The notes under the pieces were generated by a model. That model saw only the letters and a list, made by a program, of their open reading frames with translations, did no database searches and was not told the origin of the DNA. The position numbers and the translations under genes were made by a program. A DNA stretch of 21,786 bases, from the IMG/VR virus record IMGVR_UViG_3300020450_000111, positions 1 through 21,786 of that record; one strand, given 5' to 3'. Positions 1-8,018 of this stretch are shown here, one piece after another (within the stretch, counting starts at the first letter, position 1; each line of letters starts with the position of its first letter). This DNA comes from a virus.

Positions 1-68
1 TGCGCGTCACTGGCTTGCTCTTCCTCGATGGAAATTATACCATCGCCGTCGTAATCTGTTGGATTCAT
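1..68 (-). CDS. EF-hand calcium-binding small protein (5' part only)
   Basis: The reading frame starts at ATG 68-66 and runs off the left edge, so only the first 22 residues are visible. Residues 5-16 form a canonical 12-residue EF-hand loop, DYDGDGIISIEE, with Asp at positions 1, 3 and 5, Gly at 6, Ile at 8 and Glu at 12, which are the calcium-coordinating positions of the family. It begins two bases after the stop of the 39-residue membrane protein gene, in the same transcription direction, so it belongs to the same operon. Short EF-hand proteins are known in phage genomes but have no established role that I can name. Calcium binding follows from the motif; the function and full length cannot be judged here. 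Confidence 0.6.
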   Translation of the reverse strand, partial: MNPTDYDGDGIISIEEEQASDA

Positions 69-69
69 G

Positions 70-189
70 TCATTGAGCCACCGCTATAATGCCGACCATG
101 ACCAAAAACATCACCGCCATTGCTATTGCGATTTGCCATTTAAAGGCCAAACCGGAAAACCAAACTTCAACTTTGTTTATCCATTTCAT
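70..189 (-). CDS. 39-residue single-pass membrane protein
   Basis: The frame could begin farther upstream at 261, but I chose ATG 189 because it follows a purine-rich stretch and overlaps the upstream nuclease gene by only 23 bases. Residues 1-18 are basic and aromatic. Residues 19-38 form one uninterrupted hydrophobic segment (IAIAMAVMFLVMVGIIAVA), long enough to span the inner membrane. No family is recognised. Its position among a holin-like gene and a secreted protein suggests a lysis accessory or second small holin, which is inference. A stretch this short can arise by chance, so the gene call itself is moderate. Confidence 0.45.
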   Translation of the reverse strand: MKWINKVEVWFSGLAFKWQIAIAMAVMFLVMVGIIAVAQ

Positions 190-541
190 CTTTTTTCTCT
201 TTTCTTGACAGTTTAATTCGTTCTTCCCCTTGCGGAATGAGTGTGCAATTTCCATCCGCATCGACTTTTAATACGCGGACCTTTGCCCATTTTTGTTCTA
301 GACTAAGCCCGCCATAACTCCGGTCGTATGATGTCTTTACGTCTATAAGCAAAACAATCGGCGGCGCTTTACCCTGCGTTTTCACGCAGATAAGATCGAC
401 TGGGCCGTGTCCGCTCACATTCTGACAAACGGTAAACCCGCGTCCCAAAAAATACTTGACCGCACAACTTTCTGCCCAAGCTGCCGTTTGTAAATGATTG
501 TCACGAATGTATCCGCTCCCAAGTCCATGCGAAGGCTGCAC
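167..541 (-). CDS. PD-(D/E)XK nuclease-like protein
   Basis: The 124 residues show the core of the PD-(D/E)XK nuclease fold: Glu24 in the first helix (AWAESCAVKYFLGRGF), then the metal-binding Asp49 in GPVDLI, then LIDVKT with Asp67 and Lys69 as the (D/E)XK half. The spacing fits small Holliday-junction-resolvase-like and restriction-like nucleases, which cut DNA with divalent metal. The C-terminal 20 residues are highly charged. The start is uncertain: GTG 541 has no clear ribosome site and lies inside the holin-like gene, whereas a GGGAG lies seven bases before an ATT codon at 508, and there is no ATG early in the frame. A DNA-processing role (branch resolution or end trimming before packaging) is inference. 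The substrate is unknown. Confidence 0.65.
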   Translation of the reverse strand: MQPSHGLGSGYIRDNHLQTAAWAESCAVKYFLGRGFTVCQNVSGHGPVDLICVKTQGKAPPIVLLIDVKTSYDRSYGGLSLEQKWAKVRVLKVDADGNCTLIPQGEERIKLSRKEKKDEMDKQS

Positions 542-707
542 AAATCGCGGCTAAAAATGCCGCGACTTTGAGCATCATCCACAGTGATCCCTTCCCCATA
601 GATGCCATCTCTAGCAAGCGGTCTAGTTTGTGTTCAATATTGTGCAAACGCCGCTCTTGTTCTTCTGTTCGCGCCTCTAATCGCGCCAATCGCTCTACTT
701 CGCTCAT
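501..707 (-). CDS. Holin-like small membrane protein
   Basis: The 68 residues divide into an N-terminal charged coiled coil (residues 1-33, with heptad-like Leu, Ile and Arg spacing in MSEVERLARLEARTEEQERR and beyond), a short linker containing MGKGSLWMMLK, and one hydrophobic segment at about residues 43-62 ending in a basic tail. This layout is common among small phage holins or lysis accessory proteins of the XhlA type, which sit in the inner membrane and help release the endolysin. The start overlaps the stop of the preceding gene as ATGA, implying coupled translation. No endolysin gene lies inside the window, so the lysis assignment rests on topology and neighbours only. Confidence 0.55.
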   Translation of the reverse strand: MSEVERLARLEARTEEQERRLHNIEHKLDRLLEMASMGKGSLWMMLKVAAFLAAICAAFAWTWERIHS

Positions 708-1006
708 ACCCCAACTTTCGATTGACCCATGAGTTTAGGTTTGATTCCCTCGTCCATTACGCACGAATAGCCGCTTACAAGATGAACGACTGCAATCCAT
801 TTCGTTTCCTCATCCGTGCTCATCCATATTTCTGTGATATGACCGCGATCCGACCACCCCCGCCAGGCAGGGAGCATGCCAGTATCCTTTAACGACTGCA
901 CCAGCATCCCCCTTGGCGGACAGCTAACTTGTTCCGTCGCAGCAACGGGAGTCCAAAAAAAAGCCGCTACAAGAGCGGCACAAGGGATAAGGTGTTTAAA
1001 CGTCAT
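704..1006 (-). CDS. Secreted two-cysteine protein of unknown function
   Basis: The 100-residue product begins with a signal peptide: basic MTFKH, a hydrophobic core at residues 6-20, and an Ala-x-Ala-like end (PVAATE) giving probable cleavage near residue 23. The mature part has Cys29 in SCPPR, a TEIWMSTDEETKW segment and Cys82 in SGYSCVMDEG. This resembles a set of small secreted proteins seen in phages and alphaproteobacteria with a Cys-Pro-Arg start, a tryptophan-containing strand and a Cys near the end; no function is established. The two cysteines could pair in the periplasm. Its ATG overlaps the stop of the 728-residue gene. Codons 10-18 also encode a strong intrinsic terminator (see 955-979), so expression must depend on read-through. 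Confidence 0.6.
   Translation of the reverse strand: MTFKHLIPCAALVAAFFWTPVAATEQVSCPPRGMLVQSLKDTGMLPAWRGWSDRGHITEIWMSTDEETKWIAVVHLVSGYSCVMDEGIKPKLMGQSKVGV
955..979 (-). terminator. Intrinsic terminator inside the signal-peptide codons
   Basis: On the minus strand, a six-base-pair perfect stem (GCCGCT, loop CTTGT, AGCGGC) is followed at once by eight T residues at 962-955. This is the textbook form of a rho-independent terminator for transcripts running leftward. It lies 24 bases beyond the stop of the 728-residue ejection-type gene but inside the first 18 codons of the next gene. It probably ends most structural-gene transcripts and lets a fraction continue into the lysis-type genes. Confidence 0.75.
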
Positions 1007-3189
1007 TGCGCTATCGGGGGAGCAACCCCACGATCTGGTGGTGGTGCATCACTTGGTCTTTCTTCGGGAAAAACTGCATCAGGCGTTTGCGAGATCACCC
1101 GCAACATTGCGCCTCGCATAAGTTGAGGTTGATTCTGGTATTTAATGACTTGTTGCAGTGACCGAAAGAGTTTCGGTGACGCTAAAGCATCTGCACCTTT
1201 ACGCGACAAGTAGTAAGCGGTAAACGCCAAACCAGGGCCGATCCCGCTAACAGCCGTTGCACCCGCTATAGGCACAAAAGCACGGAGTACGGATTTAAAA
1301 CCGCCAAGCATGGCGCGTCTGGCAACGAATGTTGATACATCCGGTACGCCTTGTTGCAAGGCAATTTCAGCCAAGTCAGCAAACTTTCTAATGTCTTGCA
1401 AATTTGTCCGCCCTGACCGTATATCTTTTTTCGCCCCGCCCCCACGGAAAATTTCTCTTGTGGTTTTGGCGGTTTCGCTGTTTGGATTTGTAATTCCTAA
1501 GTTATCGAGAAACGCTTTTTTGTTAAATCCGGTTTTCTCAATGTTGCTCATTCCAGCTTGTAGCGCGTCATTTATTTTTGTTCGTTGTACGGCTTCAAAA
1601 ATCGGTTGTGCCTCTTCACCGAACACTTTGCGTAAGTTTTTAACTGCAAGCACTGATTTACTGTCTATTACCGCGTTATATATTTGATCAGCCTCAAGGC
1701 TTCCAGGTTGTTCATATCCAACGCTAAACATCTTCTTGTCAACGCGACCAAATTTTTTCGCCGTTGCTGTTTCAAATCGTTTCATACCGTTTGTAAAAAA
1801 TTGATCAGCCGCTTTAAAGGCTTTTCCGACTTCTGCATCACCGCCTGTACGCAACGCATTTTCTATGCCCTCTTTCAACGCCAAAGCAGGAGTTAAAAAT
1901 TCATTGTTACTTGCTTTTTTCCCAGCCTCTATGATGCTGTCCAGCCTACCAGCTAACCCATCGAGCGCATCTAAACTCTGCGAAGAGTTTAGCTTTGCCA
2001 TGTCTTTTACTAGCGCGTTAAAGTCTCGCGCAGGGTCTTGTTGCCCTGACCGTGATTTTGTCAATACCCTTTCGCGTTTTACTGTAGGCCCAAAAGCAGG
2101 GCTTTTTACACTCGACAATCCTGCTATCGGACTTGCTGGCTCCGTAACTTCTTTAAACCCATACTTAACAGGCAACTTTTCATTTGCGGTAGCGAGGGTT
2201 TGCCGCGCAAGCGAACGTAAATCCGTTACATCGAACTTAGAGTTATTTTTTCTCGCTGTTTCTTTAACAATTCCATAAAACAAATTTGCTCTGTCGCGGA
2301 ATTGTTTAAAGTTTCTCTGAGCCAGTTTGCTCATATTTATGCCTTGCCTACCTACGTCTACAATCGGGCCGATCCGTGAAAACAATCCTTGCTGTAGCTT
2401 GCTTACTGAATTAAACCGTTCAGCTTGAGCAGCTTTAAACGACTCACTAATAATCGGAAATCGTCCTAAAATATTTGGCGCACCGCGAACAAAGTCATAA
2501 CGAGATATTTCCGGTATACCAAGTTTTACACCGGACTCTAGCCTTGCTGCACGGGCTAAATCTTTTTCTGCCCGTCCTACGCCTAAACCGTAATTCATAA
2601 ACGCATCGCCAAGCAGACCACCGAGGGGGCGAAGTGCTTGCCCTGTAACGCCGAACCCTATATCAAAAAGTCCTTCCCTAGCAGCGTTACGCATGCGCTG
2701 ATAGCGGTCTGGTATTTGGTAATTTTGCAATGCTCTAGTCGGATCTTTATACTGCGATTTATCTAATGCGCTTTGCACAACATCACTAAAAGGTATGTTT
2801 TTTTGTGCATCCGTCGCAGCATCAAACGCAAGTGAACCAGTCAACGCCCCTAAACCACCGCCGAGCACCGCTCCTGGTGGCCCAGCTATTGCCCCGCCTT
2901 TAATTGCGCCAGCCATGCCGCCCGTTGCGATTGCACCCATGCGTGAGCCTGATAGCCTGTCCGGTTCACGTTGCGGAACAGGGTTCATGTTAGCTACCAT
3001 GTCCATCATTTCTCTGCCGCTAGGGATTGGGTCTTGCTTACTTGGCGGCACAACGTCCTCAACGGGCATTGAGCCAAACTTTTGCTCTACAAGTTCGCTT
3101 ATTTGTGCGTCAGTAAAATCTTTAGGAACTTGTGCTTCGTAAGTTTTATCGCCTATGGGTACTGAAATTGTTTTTGTTTCCTCTGCCAT
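1003..3189 (-). CDS. Putative internal virion (DNA ejection) protein, 728 residues
   Basis: This is the largest of three consecutive genes placed after the tail hub, where podoviruses keep the proteins stored in the head and injected with DNA (P22 gp7, gp20 and gp16; T7 gp14 to gp16). It has a folded N-terminal segment of about 40 residues, a Gly/Ala-rich hydrophobic stretch at about 84-122, a long helical charged middle, and a second hydrophobic stretch at about 635-662 followed by a Pro-rich tail. Two amphipathic or membrane-active regions in an otherwise soluble protein suit a translocation channel. I see no lysozyme-type catalytic motif. It starts one base after the upstream stop. The assignment is by position and composition, not a recognised domain. 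Confidence 0.6.
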   Translation of the reverse strand: MAEETKTISVPIGDKTYEAQVPKDFTDAQISELVEQKFGSMPVEDVVPPSKQDPIPSGREMMDMVANMNPVPQREPDRLSGSRMGAIATGGMAGAIKGGAIAGPPGAVLGGGLGALTGSLAFDAATDAQKNIPFSDVVQSALDKSQYKDPTRALQNYQIPDRYQRMRNAAREGLFDIGFGVTGQALRPLGGLLGDAFMNYGLGVGRAEKDLARAARLESGVKLGIPEISRYDFVRGAPNILGRFPIISESFKAAQAERFNSVSKLQQGLFSRIGPIVDVGRQGINMSKLAQRNFKQFRDRANLFYGIVKETARKNNSKFDVTDLRSLARQTLATANEKLPVKYGFKEVTEPASPIAGLSSVKSPAFGPTVKRERVLTKSRSGQQDPARDFNALVKDMAKLNSSQSLDALDGLAGRLDSIIEAGKKASNNEFLTPALALKEGIENALRTGGDAEVGKAFKAADQFFTNGMKRFETATAKKFGRVDKKMFSVGYEQPGSLEADQIYNAVIDSKSVLAVKNLRKVFGEEAQPIFEAVQRTKINDALQAGMSNIEKTGFNKKAFLDNLGITNPNSETAKTTREIFRGGGAKKDIRSGRTNLQDIRKFADLAEIALQQGVPDVSTFVARRAMLGGFKSVLRAFVPIAGATAVSGIGPGLAFTAYYLSRKGADALASPKLFRSLQQVIKYQNQPQLMRGAMLRVISQTPDAVFPEERPSDAPPPDRGVAPPIAQ

Positions 3190-3190
3190 G

Positions 3191-4489
3191 TCACTTAACC
3201 GTCCATTTGATACCGCTTCGGGTTGTTCCTGACCTTGATTTAGTGCTGGCTCCCTCGCCTGTTATAATATTTTTCTTCTGTTCGATAACTTCCAAATCTT
3301 CTTTTAATCGTCTACGCAAGTTTGCCACATTTGCTAAGATTTTTTCTGAGGAAGTCCATTCGCGCAAGTTGGTTAACTTTTTCAATTCTTTCAATTCTTC
3401 TGCTATTGGCCTAGAGCCTTTAGCCTTAGTCCTTAATTGTATGTAAGACTCAAACAATTTTTCAGACATATTACCAATATTATCAATGAAGGCTTGTGAT
3501 TTTTTATCACCAGCCAACATCTTACCCATCCTTGTGATGCCGTTATCGCCAAAGACGTTACCTAAAATTTGCGACATCGTGACCGCAGATGCCACTACAT
3601 CACCCCTAAAACCTACTAGTTCAGGGTTTTTCTCTATTTTGGTTAGTATTGTTTCTATATCAGCAAACTCATTGCGGCTTCGCTCTACTTCGGCAGTAAC
3701 GTTACCTTGCGATTTTTTCTCTGCACTTGATGGCTCATAATCTTCGGGTTTTGCTATGTATGCACCTTTGTTGTTTGCCAACACTGTCTGTACTGCTACC
3801 CGTTCACCTTTATCATTGATAATATAGTCTTGATTATTTTGTCGTAAAATTGCTTTAAATGTGCCATCGGGAAAGCGAATTCGATTTAGCGTTCCTTTTG
3901 TTCCTTCGGCCTTCATTCCCGCTATGTTTTCCCTAGATACATTTTGCCCCGTCGCTATGCCTTCTCTGGACTCAATTTGATCACCAGATATTTTTTCTCT
4001 GGACTGAATTTGTTCGCGCTGTAAGTCTCTCCGCAGATTTTCTTCCCTTTTTTCACGTTCTTGCGCCGCTAATCGTTGCGCTTGCAGCCCCAAGGATTTC
4101 TGGATAGACGGGTTGTTGATGTACTTACCCATCAACTTGTATATATCACCGCTTGTCACCTGGCGCGGAATGTTTGCCACTTGCCCCGTTGCTGGCTCCT
4201 GCACAGTTGTCGTTTGTCCGTACAAATCCGCCAAGTCCTTCTTGGCAGCACCCTGTTCCTTCATGTTCGCAATATCGCCAAGTGCCTTGCCTAACGCGGA
4301 CAACCCTTGCCCTACAGAATTATCAGGCGGTAAGTTGATTGCACCAGGAGCGCGTAATCGCGCAGCTTGCGGTCTTTGCTGCATCCGTGCGATTTGCTGA
4401 TTAGCCGCTTGCTGAATACCAACGGGGCCACGCCCTCCTAGCAAACCAGTTAAAACCGGATTGCCGATTAATCCATCTCTTATCGCCAT
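3191..4489 (-). CDS. Putative internal virion protein, coiled-coil rich, 432 residues
   Basis: The product has a Gln/Ala-rich N-terminus (QQAANQQIARMQQRPQAAR), a low-complexity charged segment at about 138-190 with repeated SREKI, SREGI and SRENI units typical of a long helix or coiled coil, and a helical C-terminal half ending in a Ser/Thr/Gly tail. There is no signal peptide or transmembrane segment. Its start codon shares one base with the stop of the 351-residue gene (TAATG), so the two are likely co-translated. Similar long helical proteins beside the tail genes of podoviruses are ejection or internal core components, the basis for this call. No catalytic motif is visible. Confidence 0.55.
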   Translation of the reverse strand: MAIRDGLIGNPVLTGLLGGRGPVGIQQAANQQIARMQQRPQAARLRAPGAINLPPDNSVGQGLSALGKALGDIANMKEQGAAKKDLADLYGQTTTVQEPATGQVANIPRQVTSGDIYKLMGKYINNPSIQKSLGLQAQRLAAQEREKREENLRRDLQREQIQSREKISGDQIESREGIATGQNVSRENIAGMKAEGTKGTLNRIRFPDGTFKAILRQNNQDYIINDKGERVAVQTVLANNKGAYIAKPEDYEPSSAEKKSQGNVTAEVERSRNEFADIETILTKIEKNPELVGFRGDVVASAVTMSQILGNVFGDNGITRMGKMLAGDKKSQAFIDNIGNMSEKLFESYIQLRTKAKGSRPIAEELKELKKLTNLREWTSSEKILANVANLRRRLKEDLEVIEQKKNIITGEGASTKSRSGTTRSGIKWTVK

Positions 4490-5544
4490 TAGCTGATTGC
4501 CTTGTCCATAAAGTGCCTAATGATTTTCTTAATGCGCGGTTTGTCAGCGATGTACTCTGCGAACCGCTCACCGAACTTGACGTACAGTTTAAACAGCCAC
4601 TTCGGTGCGTCTTTGGTCAACCATTCGCGGAAGACAACCCACTTAATATTGTCTTGACCATATACTTCACGGGCTACCCAACAAAGGCCCAGGAAAGGCG
4701 CAATCCGCGCTCCGCCTGACAACAAGCCGCCAAGCCCGCCAAGGATGCCACCTAGCGACGACCCGCCTCTTACGGGTTGCCTAGAAACACTGCCCATCGG
4801 TGTCATGCCAATGGCGCTTTGTCTGATGCTCAAGTTGCGGAGCGGAAAGTTTTGCTGATCAAGAAAGTCAGCGTATCGCATGTCATTTAAGGATTGGCGC
4901 AACCCTTGTGTTTGTTGACCTATACCAGATAACGCCCCAGCAAACTGCCGCCCCATCGTCAAGTCTGCGCCAGCTTGTCCGGTTAATTGTTGACCAGCGC
5001 CAAGAAGCTGACCCGTTGCAGATTGGCCTAACCGTGCCGCGTCCGCAAAGTTCTGGGAGCGCATCTGATTGCTGATCCTGCCAACCGTGTCGAGATAGTT
5101 AGCGTTGTTCTGCGCTTCTATCAAAGCTGCTCTTGATCCACCAAACGGATTGCGAAGCCGTGCTTGTTCGTTGATTAAATCGCGCTCATCCCGCACATCG
5201 TCAACCATGTCATCAATAACATCGGTGGTATACGGATTAGTGTAATTCGCCATCATCGTTGATGGGTCGTTGATCGAGTTTATTGCAGCCGTGGTTGCAG
5301 CCGTTCCTGCTCTTGCTGTTGGCTGAAACTGCCCGCCGAGCCCTCTTACCACACCAAAAGCCGCGTTTTGATCAGGAGAAAAAGGCGCAATTCTTTCGGC
5401 GGGGGTTCCGTCCGGGTTGACGTAAGGAGTGCGCGGAGCGTTCGCCAGCGTTCCCGCTATCGCCAAGTTTTGATCTACAAAATCCCGATATCTTTGCGGA
5501 ATATCGGACGAAGATACCATCGACGCGCCTTGATTTTTTCCCAT
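4489..5544 (-). CDS. Putative ejection or tail-associated protein with CWVAREVYG C-terminal module
   Basis: The 351 residues comprise a polar Ala/Gln-rich helical N-terminal two thirds, a Gly-rich linker at about 258-287 (GSSLGGILGGLGGLLSGG), and a compact C-terminal module from residue 288 starting CWVAREVYG and continuing through KWVVFREWL and FGERFAEYI. I know this C-terminal module from many phage proteins encoded in the tail or ejection gene region, where it closes otherwise unrelated proteins; its biochemical role is not established. The Gly-rich linker next to a hydrophobic APFLGL segment would suit membrane insertion. It lies between the 121-residue gene and the coiled-coil protein, with TAATG overlaps at both ends. 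Confidence 0.6.
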   Translation of the reverse strand: MGKNQGASMVSSSDIPQRYRDFVDQNLAIAGTLANAPRTPYVNPDGTPAERIAPFSPDQNAAFGVVRGLGGQFQPTARAGTAATTAAINSINDPSTMMANYTNPYTTDVIDDMVDDVRDERDLINEQARLRNPFGGSRAALIEAQNNANYLDTVGRISNQMRSQNFADAARLGQSATGQLLGAGQQLTGQAGADLTMGRQFAGALSGIGQQTQGLRQSLNDMRYADFLDQQNFPLRNLSIRQSAIGMTPMGSVSRQPVRGGSSLGGILGGLGGLLSGGARIAPFLGLCWVAREVYGQDNIKWVVFREWLTKDAPKWLFKLYVKFGERFAEYIADKPRIKKIIRHFMDKAIS

Positions 5545-5909
5545 TAAAATTTCCTCTCAAGTGTAACGTAATCTTGTTTGTAGTGTTTCTGTAATTTTCT
5601 GAGCCAGCCTTTGCGCCCGACAATGGTTACAGCCATGCAACCCTCTTTCCGCGCCCACTCTTCTACATCTGGCAACATCTTGTTTACGAGTTCATCCATG
5701 TCACCCGCCGCTAACCATATGCGGGCTTTCTTTCTATCTTGCGGGAACTGATGCAACTCTGTGACTATCGCTGATTTCTCGCCGCACCAAAGTTGCGCTT
5801 TTTGCCGCCAAAGTTCGCGTTGCACATCTTCCAAATCATGTGTGTCTTGATACTTTAGAGCCCGCTCAATCAAGGGCGCGGCCTTTTCCCAGGTCTTTTC
5901 GCTGATCAT
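5544..5909 (-). CDS. Conserved 121-residue phage protein (possible GNAT-like fold)
   Basis: I chose ATG 5909 because it lies four bases after the tail hub stop; the longer frame to 6017 would overlap the hub by about 100 bases. The sequence contains AQLWCGEKSAIVTELHQFPQ, then IWLAAGDMDELVNKMLPDVEEWA, then GCMAVTIVGRKGWLRKL. This pattern (a strand with EKSAIVTE, an acidic helix, then a Gly-Cys strand and GRxGW) recurs in small phage proteins encoded beside tail and head genes. The strand-helix-strand order resembles a trimmed acetyltransferase-like (GNAT) fold, but I cannot show an acetyl-CoA site. Function is unknown; a virion or assembly role is inferred from context. Confidence 0.65.
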   Translation of the reverse strand: MISEKTWEKAAPLIERALKYQDTHDLEDVQRELWRQKAQLWCGEKSAIVTELHQFPQDRKKARIWLAAGDMDELVNKMLPDVEEWARKEGCMAVTIVGRKGWLRKLQKHYKQDYVTLERKF

Positions 5910-5913
5910 CTTG

Positions 5914-8016
5914 TTACCGAGTGCGTTGCGTTGGCACAACGTCAAAAAGGATTTTCCCCAAACGCCCGTCTGTAGGGCTGGAATTCCAATCGTAACGAAG
6001 TGCAATTTGCCTGGCACTTATACGTGTATCTACTTTCAACGTTTGACTGTTAATTGCGCCAAGGTTAGTGGTTTCAATATAGGTATCCTGCGGAAATTGT
6101 TTTGACTTCACACTGACATTTACACCGCCTGACAAACCGTGAAAATCAGGCGTAAAACGCTTGATGAAGGTGTGGGTATGCCCGTCCTCAATATCTAACC
6201 AACCACTTTCCAAAAACGCTGTAAATGCCTCTCCGTTAGCCGTGTTACCGCGTTCTTGGATTTTTAACGTGCCATCTGCATGCGCTGATATCGGGTTGCT
6301 TTCCACACCCCTTTCCGCCCATGCCGTGATTTCATTTGTACCCAAGTACCAAACCAGTTCCGCAAAGTTTAACGTGAGATACCGCGCACATTCGTTTGTC
6401 TCATCGGGATACCACCAAGTCACCTCATTGAACGTGTCGTTAGTTCCTGCGTGTATGAGCGCCTCTTGCCCTTCCGCTAACCCGTCAAAAAAGAAATCAC
6501 GCATCGGGCAGGATATCGTTGTTGGCGTACCGCCATTGTAGAGCATGAATTCACGCGATGATGACAACCAGTAAATTGTAGAGTTACCTGCTCTCGCCCA
6601 TGCGTTCTTCGACAAGAGCCCTGCTCCTACCGCCAACAATGTAGGGCGGTAGACCGTTTCGACTTCCGGTACATATTGTATCTGGTAACAAGCCGTGTCA
6701 GTCCAGATCAGCGACACAAACGACATAGGTGCTGCACCGACGATGTGGTTGCCCTCTGACAAGAGGAAGTCACCCGCGCTGTTTGTTTTCTTCGGTGTCC
6801 AAAAGAACTGCACGTTTGCGCCAGTTACATCAGTGAGCCCGCTATCGATTGCTGCCCAGCCAACCCGTAACGGGTTTTTTGTTCCAGGCGAACTTGTGTT
6901 TGTCGTAGGATCGTAAATATTGTTTGCCCCGCCAAGAGCGACGATAAAGTTTTCCGGTGTAGTAAAAAACGTGATTGGACTAGGGCAATCCGTTGCGCTG
7001 TCGCTTATCCGCGTTGCCCTTTGACTTGGTATGTTAGGCCAGGTAAAAATTGGGCTGTCTAAAAAGTTGGCAACCATCTGACCTTGAAAATGACTTATCG
7101 ACCACACGCGGGCTCCAAATTCGCTTTCACTCGACGGTGTTGAATAGTAGCCCTCTGAATACGCACCCGAACCATAACCTTGTCCCGCCGTGCTTGTCTC
7201 GTTTCCAGAACTATAAGGATAATGAAAATCTGTCGAACCACCCGCACCCGATACTGTGGCGTTAGCGTTACTGCCGAATATCACGCTATATGTGTTTGCA
7301 TCGGTGACGGTAATCTGATAGCCGACTTCAGTGACAAAGTTGGTTGTGCCACTGTACGCTGCATCAGAAGTTGATCTGGTTTCCGAACTGATTAAAAGTT
7401 GATCATCGTTAACTTTGTAAATCGTGTGCGTTTTATTTAACTCGCTTGCTGGGATGCCGCCAAAACCAACCGCACCCGATAGCGTCATAAGATCTCCGGT
7501 ATTCATACCGTGCGCTGTAAGCGTAACGATTAATGATGTAGAGTTTGTCGATACCGTGATGTCTGTTATCGTGCCTGACAACCCAAGGCTAATACCACCC
7601 ACGGCTGACGCATTGCGTAGGTAGACACGGTTGCCAGTAAACAATCCGTGTGTGGCATGAGTGATAGTTACAACCGGACTGCCTGATGTGGTGGCAAGCG
7701 CGTTACTCAACGCACCGTTTAAACGAATTGGCGTAATGTCGTGTAGCGCAGAGTTAACGTAAGCGTACAATCGGGTGTGCGTTCCGACACCGATTACTTT
7801 ACGCCCGTCAAGGGTTTCGTAAACGTGCATCTTGCGGGCTTTGCCCTCAAACGTGTCTTCGGTCAAATCCTCAAAGCCGCCAATCACTTCGGGCATAGAC
7901 CTTTCTCCGACGCGACGGAACCGAATTTTGTCGCTGTCTACCCACCGATTTTCCGCAAGCGTCGGGGTATTGTCCTTTATGATACCAGGAGCAATTTTAA
8001 TTTCAGTTGTTACCAT
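5914..8016 (-). CDS. Tail hub / packaged DNA stabilization protein (P22 gp10-like)
   Basis: The 700 residues begin with a segment typical of the podoviral hub family: an APGI turn at residues 9-12, then the ENRWVDSDKIRFR core, then GGFEDLT and DGRKVIGVGTHTRLYAY. This region and the later strands (FVSLIWTDTACYQIQYVP at mid-protein, and WLDIEDGHTHTFIKRFTPDF near the C-terminus) fit the beta-propeller plug that seals the portal after packaging and forms the tail tube base. Between about residues 112 and 250 there is an inserted pair of related beta modules (THATHGLFTGN and LTAHGMNTGD, each followed by a Gly-Gly-Ile), not needed by the family core. The start has an AGGAT site, and the stop is four bases before the next gene. 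Confidence 0.75.
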   Translation of the reverse strand: MVTTEIKIAPGIIKDNTPTLAENRWVDSDKIRFRRVGERSMPEVIGGFEDLTEDTFEGKARKMHVYETLDGRKVIGVGTHTRLYAYVNSALHDITPIRLNGALSNALATTSGSPVVTITHATHGLFTGNRVYLRNASAVGGISLGLSGTITDITVSTNSTSLIVTLTAHGMNTGDLMTLSGAVGFGGIPASELNKTHTIYKVNDDQLLISSETRSTSDAAYSGTTNFVTEVGYQITVTDANTYSVIFGSNANATVSGAGGSTDFHYPYSSGNETSTAGQGYGSGAYSEGYYSTPSSESEFGARVWSISHFQGQMVANFLDSPIFTWPNIPSQRATRISDSATDCPSPITFFTTPENFIVALGGANNIYDPTTNTSSPGTKNPLRVGWAAIDSGLTDVTGANVQFFWTPKKTNSAGDFLLSEGNHIVGAAPMSFVSLIWTDTACYQIQYVPEVETVYRPTLLAVGAGLLSKNAWARAGNSTIYWLSSSREFMLYNGGTPTTISCPMRDFFFDGLAEGQEALIHAGTNDTFNEVTWWYPDETNECARYLTLNFAELVWYLGTNEITAWAERGVESNPISAHADGTLKIQERGNTANGEAFTAFLESGWLDIEDGHTHTFIKRFTPDFHGLSGGVNVSVKSKQFPQDTYIETTNLGAINSQTLKVDTRISARQIALRYDWNSSPTDGRLGKILFDVVPTQRTR

Positions 8017-8018
8017 TT

